64,000 nucleotides of DNA from Egicoccus sp. AB-alg2. GTDB lineage: Bacteria; Actinomycetota; Nitriliruptoria; Nitriliruptorales; Nitriliruptoraceae. The DNA lies in contig NZ_JBGUAX010000005.1 of assembly GCF_041821065.1 (NCBI RefSeq), positions 124,001 through 188,000 of the forward strand, given 5' to 3'. The notes beneath the pieces are model-generated. The model was not told the DNA's origin. It worked only from the letters and a program-made list of their open reading frames with translations, and made no database searches. Made by a program: the position numbers and the translations under genes. Below are positions 56,959 through 64,000 of the stretch, piece by piece. Numbering within the stretch: position 1 is the stretch's first letter; each line of letters begins with the position of its first letter.

Positions 56959-58008
56959 ATGACGGCGAGCACGCCTGCCGGGACGGTGACCCTCGCGCTG
57001 CTCGGCGACACCATGCTCGGGCGCGGGGTCGGCGAGCGGTTGCTGGTGGACGGCCCGCACCGGCTCGTCGACCGCGGCGTCCGTGACCGGCTGCAGGACG
57101 CGGACCTGCGGGTGCTCAACCTCGAGTGCTGCATCGCCGAGGCCGGCCAGCCGTGGCCCGACCCGAACAAGGCGTTCTTCTTCCGTGCACCCCCGGCCGC
57201 CGTGGAGACGCTGCGCTGGCTGGGCGTGGACGCCGTCACGCTCGCCAACAACCACGCCCTGGACTACGGCCACGAGGCGCTGACCGAGACGCTCGACCGG
57301 CTGCACGGCGCCGGCATCGCGACGACCGGTGCCGGCGCCGACGTCGAGGCCGCACGCGCGCCCGCGCGCCTGGAGGTCGAGGGCGTGCGCGTGGCCGTGT
57401 TCGGCGTGACCGACCACCCGGCTTCCTTCGCGGCCGGACCCGCGCGTGGCGGCGTGGCCCACGCCGAACTCCAGCGTGGGGTCCCCGCGTGGTTGCGCCA
57501 GGCGATCACCGCGGCGGCGGCCGACGTGGTCGTCGTCACGCCCCACTGGGGACCGAACCTCACCCGCGAACCGCTGGGCTACGTCCAGCGCGCGGCGGAC
57601 GTGCTGGCCGACGCCGGCGCCACCGTGGTCGCCGGCCACTCCGCCCACGTCTTCCACGGCGCGCGGTTGTGCGAGGACCCCTCGCGGGCGCTGCTGTACG
57701 ACCTCGGCGACTTCCTGGACGACTACGTCACGCACCCGTCACTGCGCAACGACCTCGGCCTGCTCTGGCGGGTGACCGTGGACGCGCACGGCGTCCGCGA
57801 GGTGGACGCCGTGCCGCTGCGCCTGGACTTCGCCGCCACCCGTGTCGCGACCGGCGAGGACCGCGCCTGGATCGACGACCGGCTCCGCCGCGCGTGCGCG
57901 GTGTTCGGCACGCGCGTGCGGGACGCCGGTGACCGTCTCGTGCTGCGGCCGGCCGAGCACTCGGGCCGGTTGCCACCGGTCGCGGCTCAGCCGCCCGGTG
58001 GCCGGTAG
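56959..58008 (+). CDS. CapA-family metallophosphatase-like protein
   Basis: 349 residues. Poly-gamma-glutamate capsule CapA family with a calcineurin-like fold: LALLGDTMLGRGVGERLL, VLNLECCIAEAGQPWPDPNK, AVTLANNHALDYGHEAL, VTPHWGPNLTREPLGYVQRA and VVAGHSAHVFHGARL. Metal-binding Asp, Asn and His residues are in place. There is no signal peptide, unlike Bacillus CapA, so it may be a cytoplasmic phosphatase. Its last 22 bases overlap the 3' end of the convergent GYD gene. Confidence 0.87.
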   Translation: MTASTPAGTVTLALLGDTMLGRGVGERLLVDGPHRLVDRGVRDRLQDADLRVLNLECCIAEAGQPWPDPNKAFFFRAPPAAVETLRWLGVDAVTLANNHALDYGHEALTETLDRLHGAGIATTGAGADVEAARAPARLEVEGVRVAVFGVTDHPASFAAGPARGGVAHAELQRGVPAWLRQAITAAAADVVVVTPHWGPNLTREPLGYVQRAADVLADAGATVVAGHSAHVFHGARLCEDPSRALLYDLGDFLDDYVTHPSLRNDLGLLWRVTVDAHGVREVDAVPLRLDFAATRVATGEDRAWIDDRLRRACAVFGTRVRDAGDRLVLRPAEHSGRLPPVAAQPPGGR

Positions 58009-58307
58009 TCGACCTGCAGTTGCGCCGCCTGGTCGATCTCCTCGGGCGTCAGCAGCACCGTGGTACGGCTGGTCACGGAACCACTCGCGCTGACGAGCAT
58101 GCCGATGGAGGCGGTGGTGACGTTGTCAGGCACGTCGGCGATGAGGATGACGTCGTCCTCGCCGAGCGCGAAGTAGAAGGCCTCGAGCGAGCCACCGACG
58201 TCGGCGATCATCTTCGCGATCGTCTCGCGGCGACCCGTCCCGCCCTCGCTGAGCACGCCCTTCATGCCCTGGGGGGTATAGCGGGCCTTGAGCAGGTACT
58301 TGGGCAT
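57987..58307 (-). CDS. GYD-domain protein
   Basis: 106 residues. GYD family pattern: PKYLLKARYTPQGMKGVLSE, then GGSLEAFYFALGEDDVILIA and SIGMLVSASGSVTSRTTVLL. Ferredoxin-like fold of unknown role, common in Actinobacteria and Proteobacteria. The ATG at 58307 has an AAAGG site. It converges on and overlaps the CapA-like gene by 22 bases. Confidence 0.85.
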   Translation of the reverse strand: MPKYLLKARYTPQGMKGVLSEGGTGRRETIAKMIADVGGSLEAFYFALGEDDVILIADVPDNVTTASIGMLVSASGSVTSRTTVLLTPEEIDQAAQLQVDYRPPGG

Positions 58308-58425
58308 CGACCGGCCTTTCTCGCTCGCTGACCGGCGGCCGGATCCGCCGGCCATGGCTCCGATCTTCCGCGCACCGCGTGCCCGGTCAACGGTGACGAT
58401 CGCCCCCGTCCGAAGGCACCGACGA

Positions 58426-58451
58426 ATCCGGATACATTGACGTATTCGAAT
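58426..58451 (+). promoter_or_regulatory. Cluster of palindromes before the heptad-repeat/TetR/MMPL operon
   Basis: Three short palindromes overlap in 26 AT-richer bases: ATCCGGAT (58426-58433), ATAC-N6-GTAT (58432-58445) and ATTCGAAT (58444-58451), with a TTGACG core inside. The place is right for an operator of the TetR protein encoded second in the operon. It lies between two divergent genes and 25 bases before the chosen ATG. Confidence 0.35.
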
Positions 58452-58476
58452 CGTGTCCCCCACGCCAAGGCGACCG

Positions 58477-60435
58477 ATGCCGCTGTCCGAGACCCGCCGC
58501 GGGCGTGCCCGCGCCCGCCGCGCCCGCCGTCGACGTGCCTGGACGTCCGCGCTGGCCGTGACCGTGGTGGCGGGCGCCAGCGTCGGCTCGGCCACCACGC
58601 TCGCCGCCGCCTGTGAGGACGCCGGCGCACGGCCGGCCGCCGCGCTGGTGACGGTGCACCTCGCCGACGACGGCGAGGTGCTGGACGCCGATCGACGGCT
58701 GGTGGTCGACGGGCAGCCCTGCGCACCGGCCGCGGGCGACGTGGACCTCCCGGTCGCCACGGCCGTCCTGCATCACGCGCAGACGGGCGCGTCGCTGGAG
58801 GCCACCGAGCTCGCCGACCAGGACGGACCGGTCACCACCACCGTCAGCGTCCGCGACACCACGGCGACCACGGTGACCGTGCCGGTGGACGGCCCGCAGG
58901 GGCGCGAGGACCGCGACGTGCGGCTCGGCGTACCGCAACTGGTGACGATCACGGTGGCCTATCCGGCGTCCTGGAAGGTGGCCGCCCCCGCCGGCACCGG
59001 CGTGGCGATGCGGGCCTCGGACGCGGGTGTCGAGGTCTCCCACACCGACCTGCTGTTTCCACCGCTGACGGCGACCGCGGTCGGCCTGCAGGTCGAGGCC
59101 CGTCCCGGACGCGGCACGCCCGACGTGCGCGTCGAGGCCGTGCCGCTGTCCGAGGACGCCGAGGTGGACCTCAGCGACGACCTGCTCGACCGCGACAGCG
59201 CAGCCGTGCTGGGCGCACTGTCCAGCCTCACCGGCGACGGCGCCGAACAGCTGGCCGACGGCGCGGGTGAACTGGCCGACGGCAGCGCCGAGCTGGCCGA
59301 CGGTGCCGGCGAGCTGGCCGGCGGGCTGGATGAGCTCGCGGCGGGCGCGGGCGCGCTCGGCGCGGGGCTGCAGGAGCTGGGTGCGGGCAGCCGGGAGCTG
59401 GCCGGCGGTGGCGCCGAGCTGGCCGACGGGGCGGCGCAGCTGGCCGCCGGGCTGCCGCAGCTGGCCCAGGGCGCGCAGGCGGTCGCGGCCGGCAGCCAGG
59501 AGCTGGCCGACCAGCTCGGCACGGCCGCCGACGGGGCCGGGGCGCTGGCCGACGGCGGCGACGACCTGGCGGCGGGCGCCCGCGAACTGGCCGCCGGCAC
59601 CGCCGAGCTGGCCGCCACCGCAGGCGAGATCCGCGACGCGGTGGCCGCCGGCATCAGCGAGGCGTTGGACCGGCCGCTGCCGCCCGAGGTCACCGAGGAG
59701 CTGCCGCCGGAGGCCCTGGACGCGTTCGAACAGGCCCGCGCGGCGGCGGGTGACGTCGTCGCCTTCGTCGACGAGGCCGCGGCCGGGTTCCAGCAGCTGG
59801 CCGACGGGGCGGCGGCGGTGGCCGAGGGCGCCGAGCAGCTGGCGGCCGGCAACCGTGAGCTCGCCGGCGGGATCGACGCCGCGGCCGACGGCACCCAGGA
59901 GCTGGCCGACGGGGCCGGGGCCGTCGCCGGCGGCGTCGGCGAGGTCGCGACCGGCGCGGAGCAGCTGGCGGCCGGCAGTGCCGGGCTCGCCGACGGGCTG
60001 GCCGCCTTCGCCGCCGGTTCGCAGGAACTCGGCGACGCCGGTTCGCAACTGGCCGACGGTGCCGCCGGCGCCGCGGCGGGCGCGGGCGAGCTGGCGGGTG
60101 GCGCGAGCCAGCTGGCCGACGGCATCGCCGCGTTCGCCGACGGGGCCGCCGAGCTGCCCGAGGCCGTGCGCGAGATCGTCGACACGGCCGACCGCGCCGG
60201 GCAGCGCAGCGCCGCCACCGACGCGGTGCTGCGGGAGGGCCGAGCCCGGGCCGAGCGGCTGACCGGCGACGACGCCGACGCGATCTCCTACGTGCTGGCC
60301 CACGCCGGCCAGCGGCCGGTGTCGCCGGCCGTGTGGGCTGCACTGGCGGGCGGACTGCTGGCGGTCGGCGCGGCCAGCTGGTGGTGGCGACGCCGACAGG
60401 CCGACCCGGCCGCGACGACGGAGGTGCCGGCATGA
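58477..60435 (+). CDS. YhgE/Pip-like heptad-repeat protein with C-terminal membrane helix
   Basis: 652 residues. An N-terminal signal or anchor helix (~22-43) is followed by a beta-rich domain (~45-235), then ~330 residues of alanine/glycine-rich heptads of the form ELADGAGELADGSAELADG. One 75-residue break near ~390-450 holds a proline-bearing segment (RPLPPEVTEELPPEAL). A membrane helix lies near the C-terminus (AALAGGLLAVGAASWWW). Such heptads are the core of YhgE/Pip proteins, which lie between the membrane helices and extend outside the cell. The ATG at 58477 (AAGG site) is preferred over a GTG at 58453 because the palindromes abut the latter. Stop overlaps the TetR ATG. Confidence 0.82.
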   Translation: MPLSETRRGRARARRARRRRAWTSALAVTVVAGASVGSATTLAAACEDAGARPAAALVTVHLADDGEVLDADRRLVVDGQPCAPAAGDVDLPVATAVLHHAQTGASLEATELADQDGPVTTTVSVRDTTATTVTVPVDGPQGREDRDVRLGVPQLVTITVAYPASWKVAAPAGTGVAMRASDAGVEVSHTDLLFPPLTATAVGLQVEARPGRGTPDVRVEAVPLSEDAEVDLSDDLLDRDSAAVLGALSSLTGDGAEQLADGAGELADGSAELADGAGELAGGLDELAAGAGALGAGLQELGAGSRELAGGGAELADGAAQLAAGLPQLAQGAQAVAAGSQELADQLGTAADGAGALADGGDDLAAGARELAAGTAELAATAGEIRDAVAAGISEALDRPLPPEVTEELPPEALDAFEQARAAAGDVVAFVDEAAAGFQQLADGAAAVAEGAEQLAAGNRELAGGIDAAADGTQELADGAGAVAGGVGEVATGAEQLAAGSAGLADGLAAFAAGSQELGDAGSQLADGAAGAAAGAGELAGGASQLADGIAAFADGAAELPEAVREIVDTADRAGQRSAATDAVLREGRARAERLTGDDADAISYVLAHAGQRPVSPAVWAALAGGLLAVGAASWWWRRRQADPAATTEVPA

Positions 60436-61052
60436 CCCCGCCGCGGCGGCGCCGCACGCGCGCCGAGCAGCAGGCCGAGACGCGGGCCCGGCTCGTCGAG
60501 GCGGCGGCCGAGGTGTTCGCCGCCCACGGCTTCGAGGGCGCGTCGATCGACCTGATCACCGAGCGAGCCGGCTACACGCGCGGCGCGTTCTACTCGAACT
60601 TCTCGGACAAGGCCGAGTTGCTGCTCGAGCTCATGCGCGACCGCATGCGCGAGTTCACGGGCGTGCTGCCGGGCATCCTCGCCGCGTCCGAGGAGGACCG
60701 GATCGGCGAGGCGGCGAGGTGGCTGGTGGAGCAGCCGCCACCGGTCGAGGTGCTGCTGCTGGTCGAGCTGGCCCGGCTGCGCCACGACCACGGCGACGTG
60801 GCCGCGCTGCTCGACGAGATGGCGGACAGGTCGCTCGGGTTCGTCGGCGACGTCCTCGACGAGGCCGACGAACCGACCGTCCCCTGCCACGACCGCACGG
60901 GCCTCGAACGCGCCGTGCTGGCCGCCGTCCTCGGCGCACAACTGCTGCGCCACGTCGGCATCGACGTGGACCCGCGCACCATGGAGCTGCTGTTGTCCGG
61001 CGTCCTGCACAGCCCGGTCCTGCCCGACACGTCCGACGCGGGTGCCAGGTGA
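60432..61052 (+). CDS. TetR-family transcriptional regulator
   Basis: 206 residues. Helix-turn-helix at ~12-58 (LVEAAAEVFAAHGFEGASID, then LITERAGYTRGAFYSNFSDK), followed by the ligand-binding helices. It overlaps the genes on both sides by four bases (ATGA and GTGA), so it is made with the heptad-repeat protein and the MMPL transporter and probably represses their operon. The inducing ligand is unknown; a hydrophobic transporter substrate would be usual. Confidence 0.93.
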   Translation: MTPPRRRRTRAEQQAETRARLVEAAAEVFAAHGFEGASIDLITERAGYTRGAFYSNFSDKAELLLELMRDRMREFTGVLPGILAASEEDRIGEAARWLVEQPPPVEVLLLVELARLRHDHGDVAALLDEMADRSLGFVGDVLDEADEPTVPCHDRTGLERAVLAAVLGAQLLRHVGIDVDPRTMELLLSGVLHSPVLPDTSDAGAR

Positions 61053-63934
61053 GCCGCCTCCTCGATCTGCTGGCCCGCGTCGCCATCCGGGTCCCCGCCC
61101 TCACGCTCGCCGGGCTGCTGGTGGCGACCGTCGTGCTGGGCGCCGCGGCCAGTTCCCTCGAGGTCGACACGGGCGTGGAGTCGTTCGCGCCCGAGGGCGG
61201 CGCCGCCGCGACCCTGGAGTCGATCGAGCAACGCTTCGGCACCGTCAGTTCCGTGCAACTGCTGGTCGACGCCGGCGCACAGGGCAACGTCCTGGGTCGG
61301 ACGGGCCTGCAGGCGGCCCAGCGGCTGGAGGACACCCTCGCCGCGGACCCCACGATCGCGGCGGCGCTGGTCCCGTCCCGGCCCGACCAGCCGGCCGTGA
61401 TCACCTACGGCTACCCGTTCCTGGCCGGGCTCGACGCCGCCGAGTCCGACCTCGAGGACCTCGACGACACGACTCTGCAGATCCTCGTGGACGGCGTCGT
61501 CGACCGGGCCGGCGAGCAGGTCGAGCCGTTGCTGTCCGACGACCTGGAGACCGAACCGGCCCGCGCCCGCAGCGGCCTCGTCCAGATCGAGTTGGACAGC
61601 GCCGCGCCGTCGGCCGTGCGCGCCGACGCCTCGCGCGCCATCGAGTCCGTGGCGGCGGAGACCGACACCGGCGACCTGCGCATCTCGATCCTGTCGATGA
61701 CCGCCATCGAGGACGGCATCGAGCGGGCACTGAACCGGGACATGCCGGTCCTGCTGGGCACCTCGCTGCTGCTGGTGCTGGGCGTGCTCGCGTGGCTGTT
61801 CCGCTCCGTCTCCGACGTCGTCGTCGGGTTCTTCGGGCTGATCGCCTCGATCGTGTGGATGGCCGGCTTCGGGGCGGTGCTCGGCCCGGACGGGCTGGGC
61901 CTGATCGGGCCGATGAGCCAGATCGCGATCGCCGTGCCGGTCCTGTTGGTCGGCCTGGGCATCGACTACTCGGTGCACCTGACGTCGAGGTACCGCGAAC
62001 AGCGCGCCCTCGGCGACGTGCCGGACACCGCGGCCCGCACCGCGCTGCGCACCGTCGGCGTGGCGCTGGTGCTGGCGACGATCGCCTCGGTGGCGGGCTT
62101 CCTCGCCAACGTCGCCACGCCTCTGCCGCCGATCCGTGACTTCGGGGTCCTGGCGGCCGTCGGCATCGTGTCGGCGTTCCTGATCCTCGGTGCCGCCGTG
62201 CCCGCCACGCGCGTGCTGCTGGACCGCCGGCGCGACGCCCACGGTGCCGCCGCGCACACCGGCAAGGCCGCCGAGCGCGTCACCGGCGGCGACCCACGCT
62301 GGGTGCAGGTCGCGACGGCGCTGGCGACCCGCCACGTCGTGCCCGTGCTCGGTGTGACCGCGTTCCTGCTGTTGGTGGGTGGTGTGGCCGCAACCGGTTT
62401 GTCGACGGAGTTCGACGACCGCGACTTCCTGCCGGAGGGTGACCCGGTCATCGCGGTGCTGGACCGGCTCGACGCCCAGTTCGGCGGCGACGTCGGCGAG
62501 CGCACCTACGTCCTGGTCGACGGCGACCCGCGGGACCCGGCCCTGCTCACCGCCGTCGCGGCCTACGAGGACGACCTCGCCGGCATCGAGGACGTCCGCC
62601 GCGTCGGCGAACGCGCCGAAGTCGTCTCGCCCTTCCGCCTCGTCGACCGGCTCGGCGAGCAGGCGAGCGGCGTCCGCGAGCGCATCGCGGGCGAACTCGA
62701 CGACTGGCTCGACCCCCAGGCGGCCGCCGAACGCATCGACCTGCCCGACACGATCGACCCGGAACTGGTCGAGGAGCAGGCCGACGGGTCGGTCGACGTG
62801 CCGCGGGAACTGCTCGACGCGCTGCGCCCCCGGCTGCCCGAGGGACGCGACCCGACCGTCGCGCTGGCCGCCACCGCCGACCAGGACGACCTGCGCGCGC
62901 AGGTGCGCGAGGCCCTGGCGCAGGACATCGCCGACGACCGCCCCGAGGTACTCGACGACGCGGCGCTGCGGTCCCTGGCCGCGCTGGACGATTCCGAGCT
63001 GACCCTCGCCGTCCTGCGCGACGCCGGCTACCCGCTGGACCGGCTCGACGAGGACGAGCGGCGACAGCTCGAGCTCCTCGAGGCCCTGGAGGCGGCCGGC
63101 TGGCAGGAGCCCGACGACGCCGATGCGGCCGTGCCGGACGGGACGGCGTTGCGCGACCAGCTCGACGTCGTCGCGGCGTACGAGGGCGACGAGCTGGCCC
63201 GCTTCCTCGACGACGACGGCCTGGTGCTGACGGTGTCGACCGCGGGCGGGTCCGAGCGGGCCGAGGCGCTCGCGGTGACCCTGCACGACGCCGCCGACCC
63301 CGTCGAGGCGGCCGGCGGCGAGGTCACCGTGGTCAGCGACCCGCTCGTGCAGGCGGAGATCATCTCGTCGCTGTCGGCCGCCCAGCTGCTGGCCATCCTC
63401 ATCAGCCTCGTCGCCGCGGCGGTGCTGCTGGTGACGGCCACGCTGCTGAGCTCTCGCAGCGTCGTGCTCGGCCTGATCGGCATCGTGCCGTCCACGATCG
63501 CGCTGGTGCTGGTGCTGGGCGTGATGTACCCGCTGGGGCTGGCGTTCAACGCCCTGACGGCGACGGTGGCCTCGATCGCGGTCGGCATCGGCGTGCCGTA
63601 CGGCATCCACCTCATCAACCGGTTCCGTGAGGCCCGCGAGCACGGCCTGTCCCCCGACGACGCGGTGGCCGACTCGCTGCGCAACACCGGCGCCGCGCTG
63701 GTCGGCTCCGCGGTCACCACCGGCCTCGCCTTCGCCGTGCTGATGCTGTTCGAGTCGACGCCGATCAGCCAGTTCGGCGCGGTCAGCACGATGATGATCG
63801 CGTTCGCCGTGCTGGCGTGCCTGCTGGTCCAGCCGGCGTTGCTGGTGCTGTGGGGCCGCCACCGCGCCCGCCGCGACGAGCGTCGCACCTCAGCCGAGCC
63901 GGCCGACGACCGCGCCCCCGCCGGCATGGCCTGA
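61049..63934 (+). CDS. MMPL/RND-superfamily transporter
   Basis: 961 residues, two similar halves. Each has one membrane helix, a large extracytoplasmic domain and five more helices. Landmarks: TLAGLLVATVVLGAAASSLE at the start, VPVLLVGLGIDYSVHLTSRY in the first helix bundle, and ASIAVGIGVPYGIHLINRFR in the second. The GxDYxxH and G(V)PYGIH segments are in the place of the proton-relay motif, with aspartate kept only in the first half. It exports lipids or hydrophobic compounds in the mycobacterial examples. The GTG overlaps the TetR stop. No gene is seen in the last 66 bases of the window. Confidence 0.92.
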   Translation: MSRLLDLLARVAIRVPALTLAGLLVATVVLGAAASSLEVDTGVESFAPEGGAAATLESIEQRFGTVSSVQLLVDAGAQGNVLGRTGLQAAQRLEDTLAADPTIAAALVPSRPDQPAVITYGYPFLAGLDAAESDLEDLDDTTLQILVDGVVDRAGEQVEPLLSDDLETEPARARSGLVQIELDSAAPSAVRADASRAIESVAAETDTGDLRISILSMTAIEDGIERALNRDMPVLLGTSLLLVLGVLAWLFRSVSDVVVGFFGLIASIVWMAGFGAVLGPDGLGLIGPMSQIAIAVPVLLVGLGIDYSVHLTSRYREQRALGDVPDTAARTALRTVGVALVLATIASVAGFLANVATPLPPIRDFGVLAAVGIVSAFLILGAAVPATRVLLDRRRDAHGAAAHTGKAAERVTGGDPRWVQVATALATRHVVPVLGVTAFLLLVGGVAATGLSTEFDDRDFLPEGDPVIAVLDRLDAQFGGDVGERTYVLVDGDPRDPALLTAVAAYEDDLAGIEDVRRVGERAEVVSPFRLVDRLGEQASGVRERIAGELDDWLDPQAAAERIDLPDTIDPELVEEQADGSVDVPRELLDALRPRLPEGRDPTVALAATADQDDLRAQVREALAQDIADDRPEVLDDAALRSLAALDDSELTLAVLRDAGYPLDRLDEDERRQLELLEALEAAGWQEPDDADAAVPDGTALRDQLDVVAAYEGDELARFLDDDGLVLTVSTAGGSERAEALAVTLHDAADPVEAAGGEVTVVSDPLVQAEIISSLSAAQLLAILISLVAAAVLLVTATLLSSRSVVLGLIGIVPSTIALVLVLGVMYPLGLAFNALTATVASIAVGIGVPYGIHLINRFREAREHGLSPDDAVADSLRNTGAALVGSAVTTGLAFAVLMLFESTPISQFGAVSTMMIAFAVLACLLVQPALLVLWGRHRARRDERRTSAEPADDRAPAGMA

Positions 63935-64000
63935 CCCCGCGCGCCGGCCGTCGGCGCGCCCGTCGCGGTCCCTCCCATGCCTCGGCCGTCGGCGCCCGGT

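Overview
The window is very GC-rich, densely coded and free of phage or transposon genes. It looks like ordinary chromosome from a high-GC actinobacterium. GTG and TTG starts are common and many stop/start pairs overlap as ATGA or GTGA. Several families are typical of Actinobacteria: an F420-type luciferase-like monooxygenase, DUF6131, FHA and LuxR domains, DUF429, and the membrane family often mislabelled 'LigA'. An SLH-anchored protease suggests a surface layer. Together these would fit the deep-branching, often salt- or alkali-loving actinobacterial lineages such as Nitriliruptoria; that placement is inference only.

Layout. 1-5317: a branched-chain aminotransferase cut by the left edge, two very small membrane proteins, an enoyl-reductase-like oxidoreductase, a PAP2 phosphatase, a flavodoxin-like reductase and a TrkH potassium channel. 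5367-10284: sulfite-oxidase-like enzyme, FrnE-type DsbA, M20 deacetylase, a stand-alone proteasome-like hydrolase and the AzlCD exporter. 10344-17187: a 107-bp tandem repeat, a DUF6131 microprotein, an AbiEi/DUF559 protein, choline dehydrogenase, an FHA-LuxR protein, a Cu/Zn superoxide dismutase lipoprotein and dimethylargininase. 17265-28831: a double-length phosphofructokinase of eukaryotic type beside a 2028-residue secreted amylase-pullulanase, then a monooxygenase, an aldo/keto reductase and a membrane protein. 29357-42230: an SNF2 ATPase with an RG/G-rich partner, SLH subtilase, zinc-ribbon beta-propeller protein, kinase, cation/proton antiporter, UdgX fused to a SAP-like tail, and a CorC-type protein. 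42395-48096: a compact fructose phosphotransferase operon, fruR-fruK-EIIA-EIIBC-ptsH-ptsI. 48306-58307: mostly small housekeeping and stress genes, including an OsmC-family gene with an in-frame UGA at its catalytic cysteine position. 58477-63934: a three-gene operon of a heptad-repeat membrane protein, a TetR regulator and an MMPL/RND transporter.

How the genes may work together. The secreted amylase-pullulanase would degrade starch or glycogen outside the cell. The fructose PTS with FruK feeds fructose-1,6-bisphosphate, and the duplicated PFK is placed to be an allosterically controlled entry to glycolysis. Oxidative-stress genes recur: SodC, the OsmC protein, FrnE, a redoxin and Hsp20.

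The strongest candidates for something new are the OsmC-family gene read as a selenoprotein (Sec67, with a SECIS-like hairpin downstream), the eukaryote-like tandem PFK in a bacterium, the UdgX-SAP fusion, and the propeptide-less proteasome-like hydrolase whose catalytic residues have exact T1/D17/K33 spacing. No tRNA, rRNA, CRISPR array, insertion sequence or replication origin was seen.
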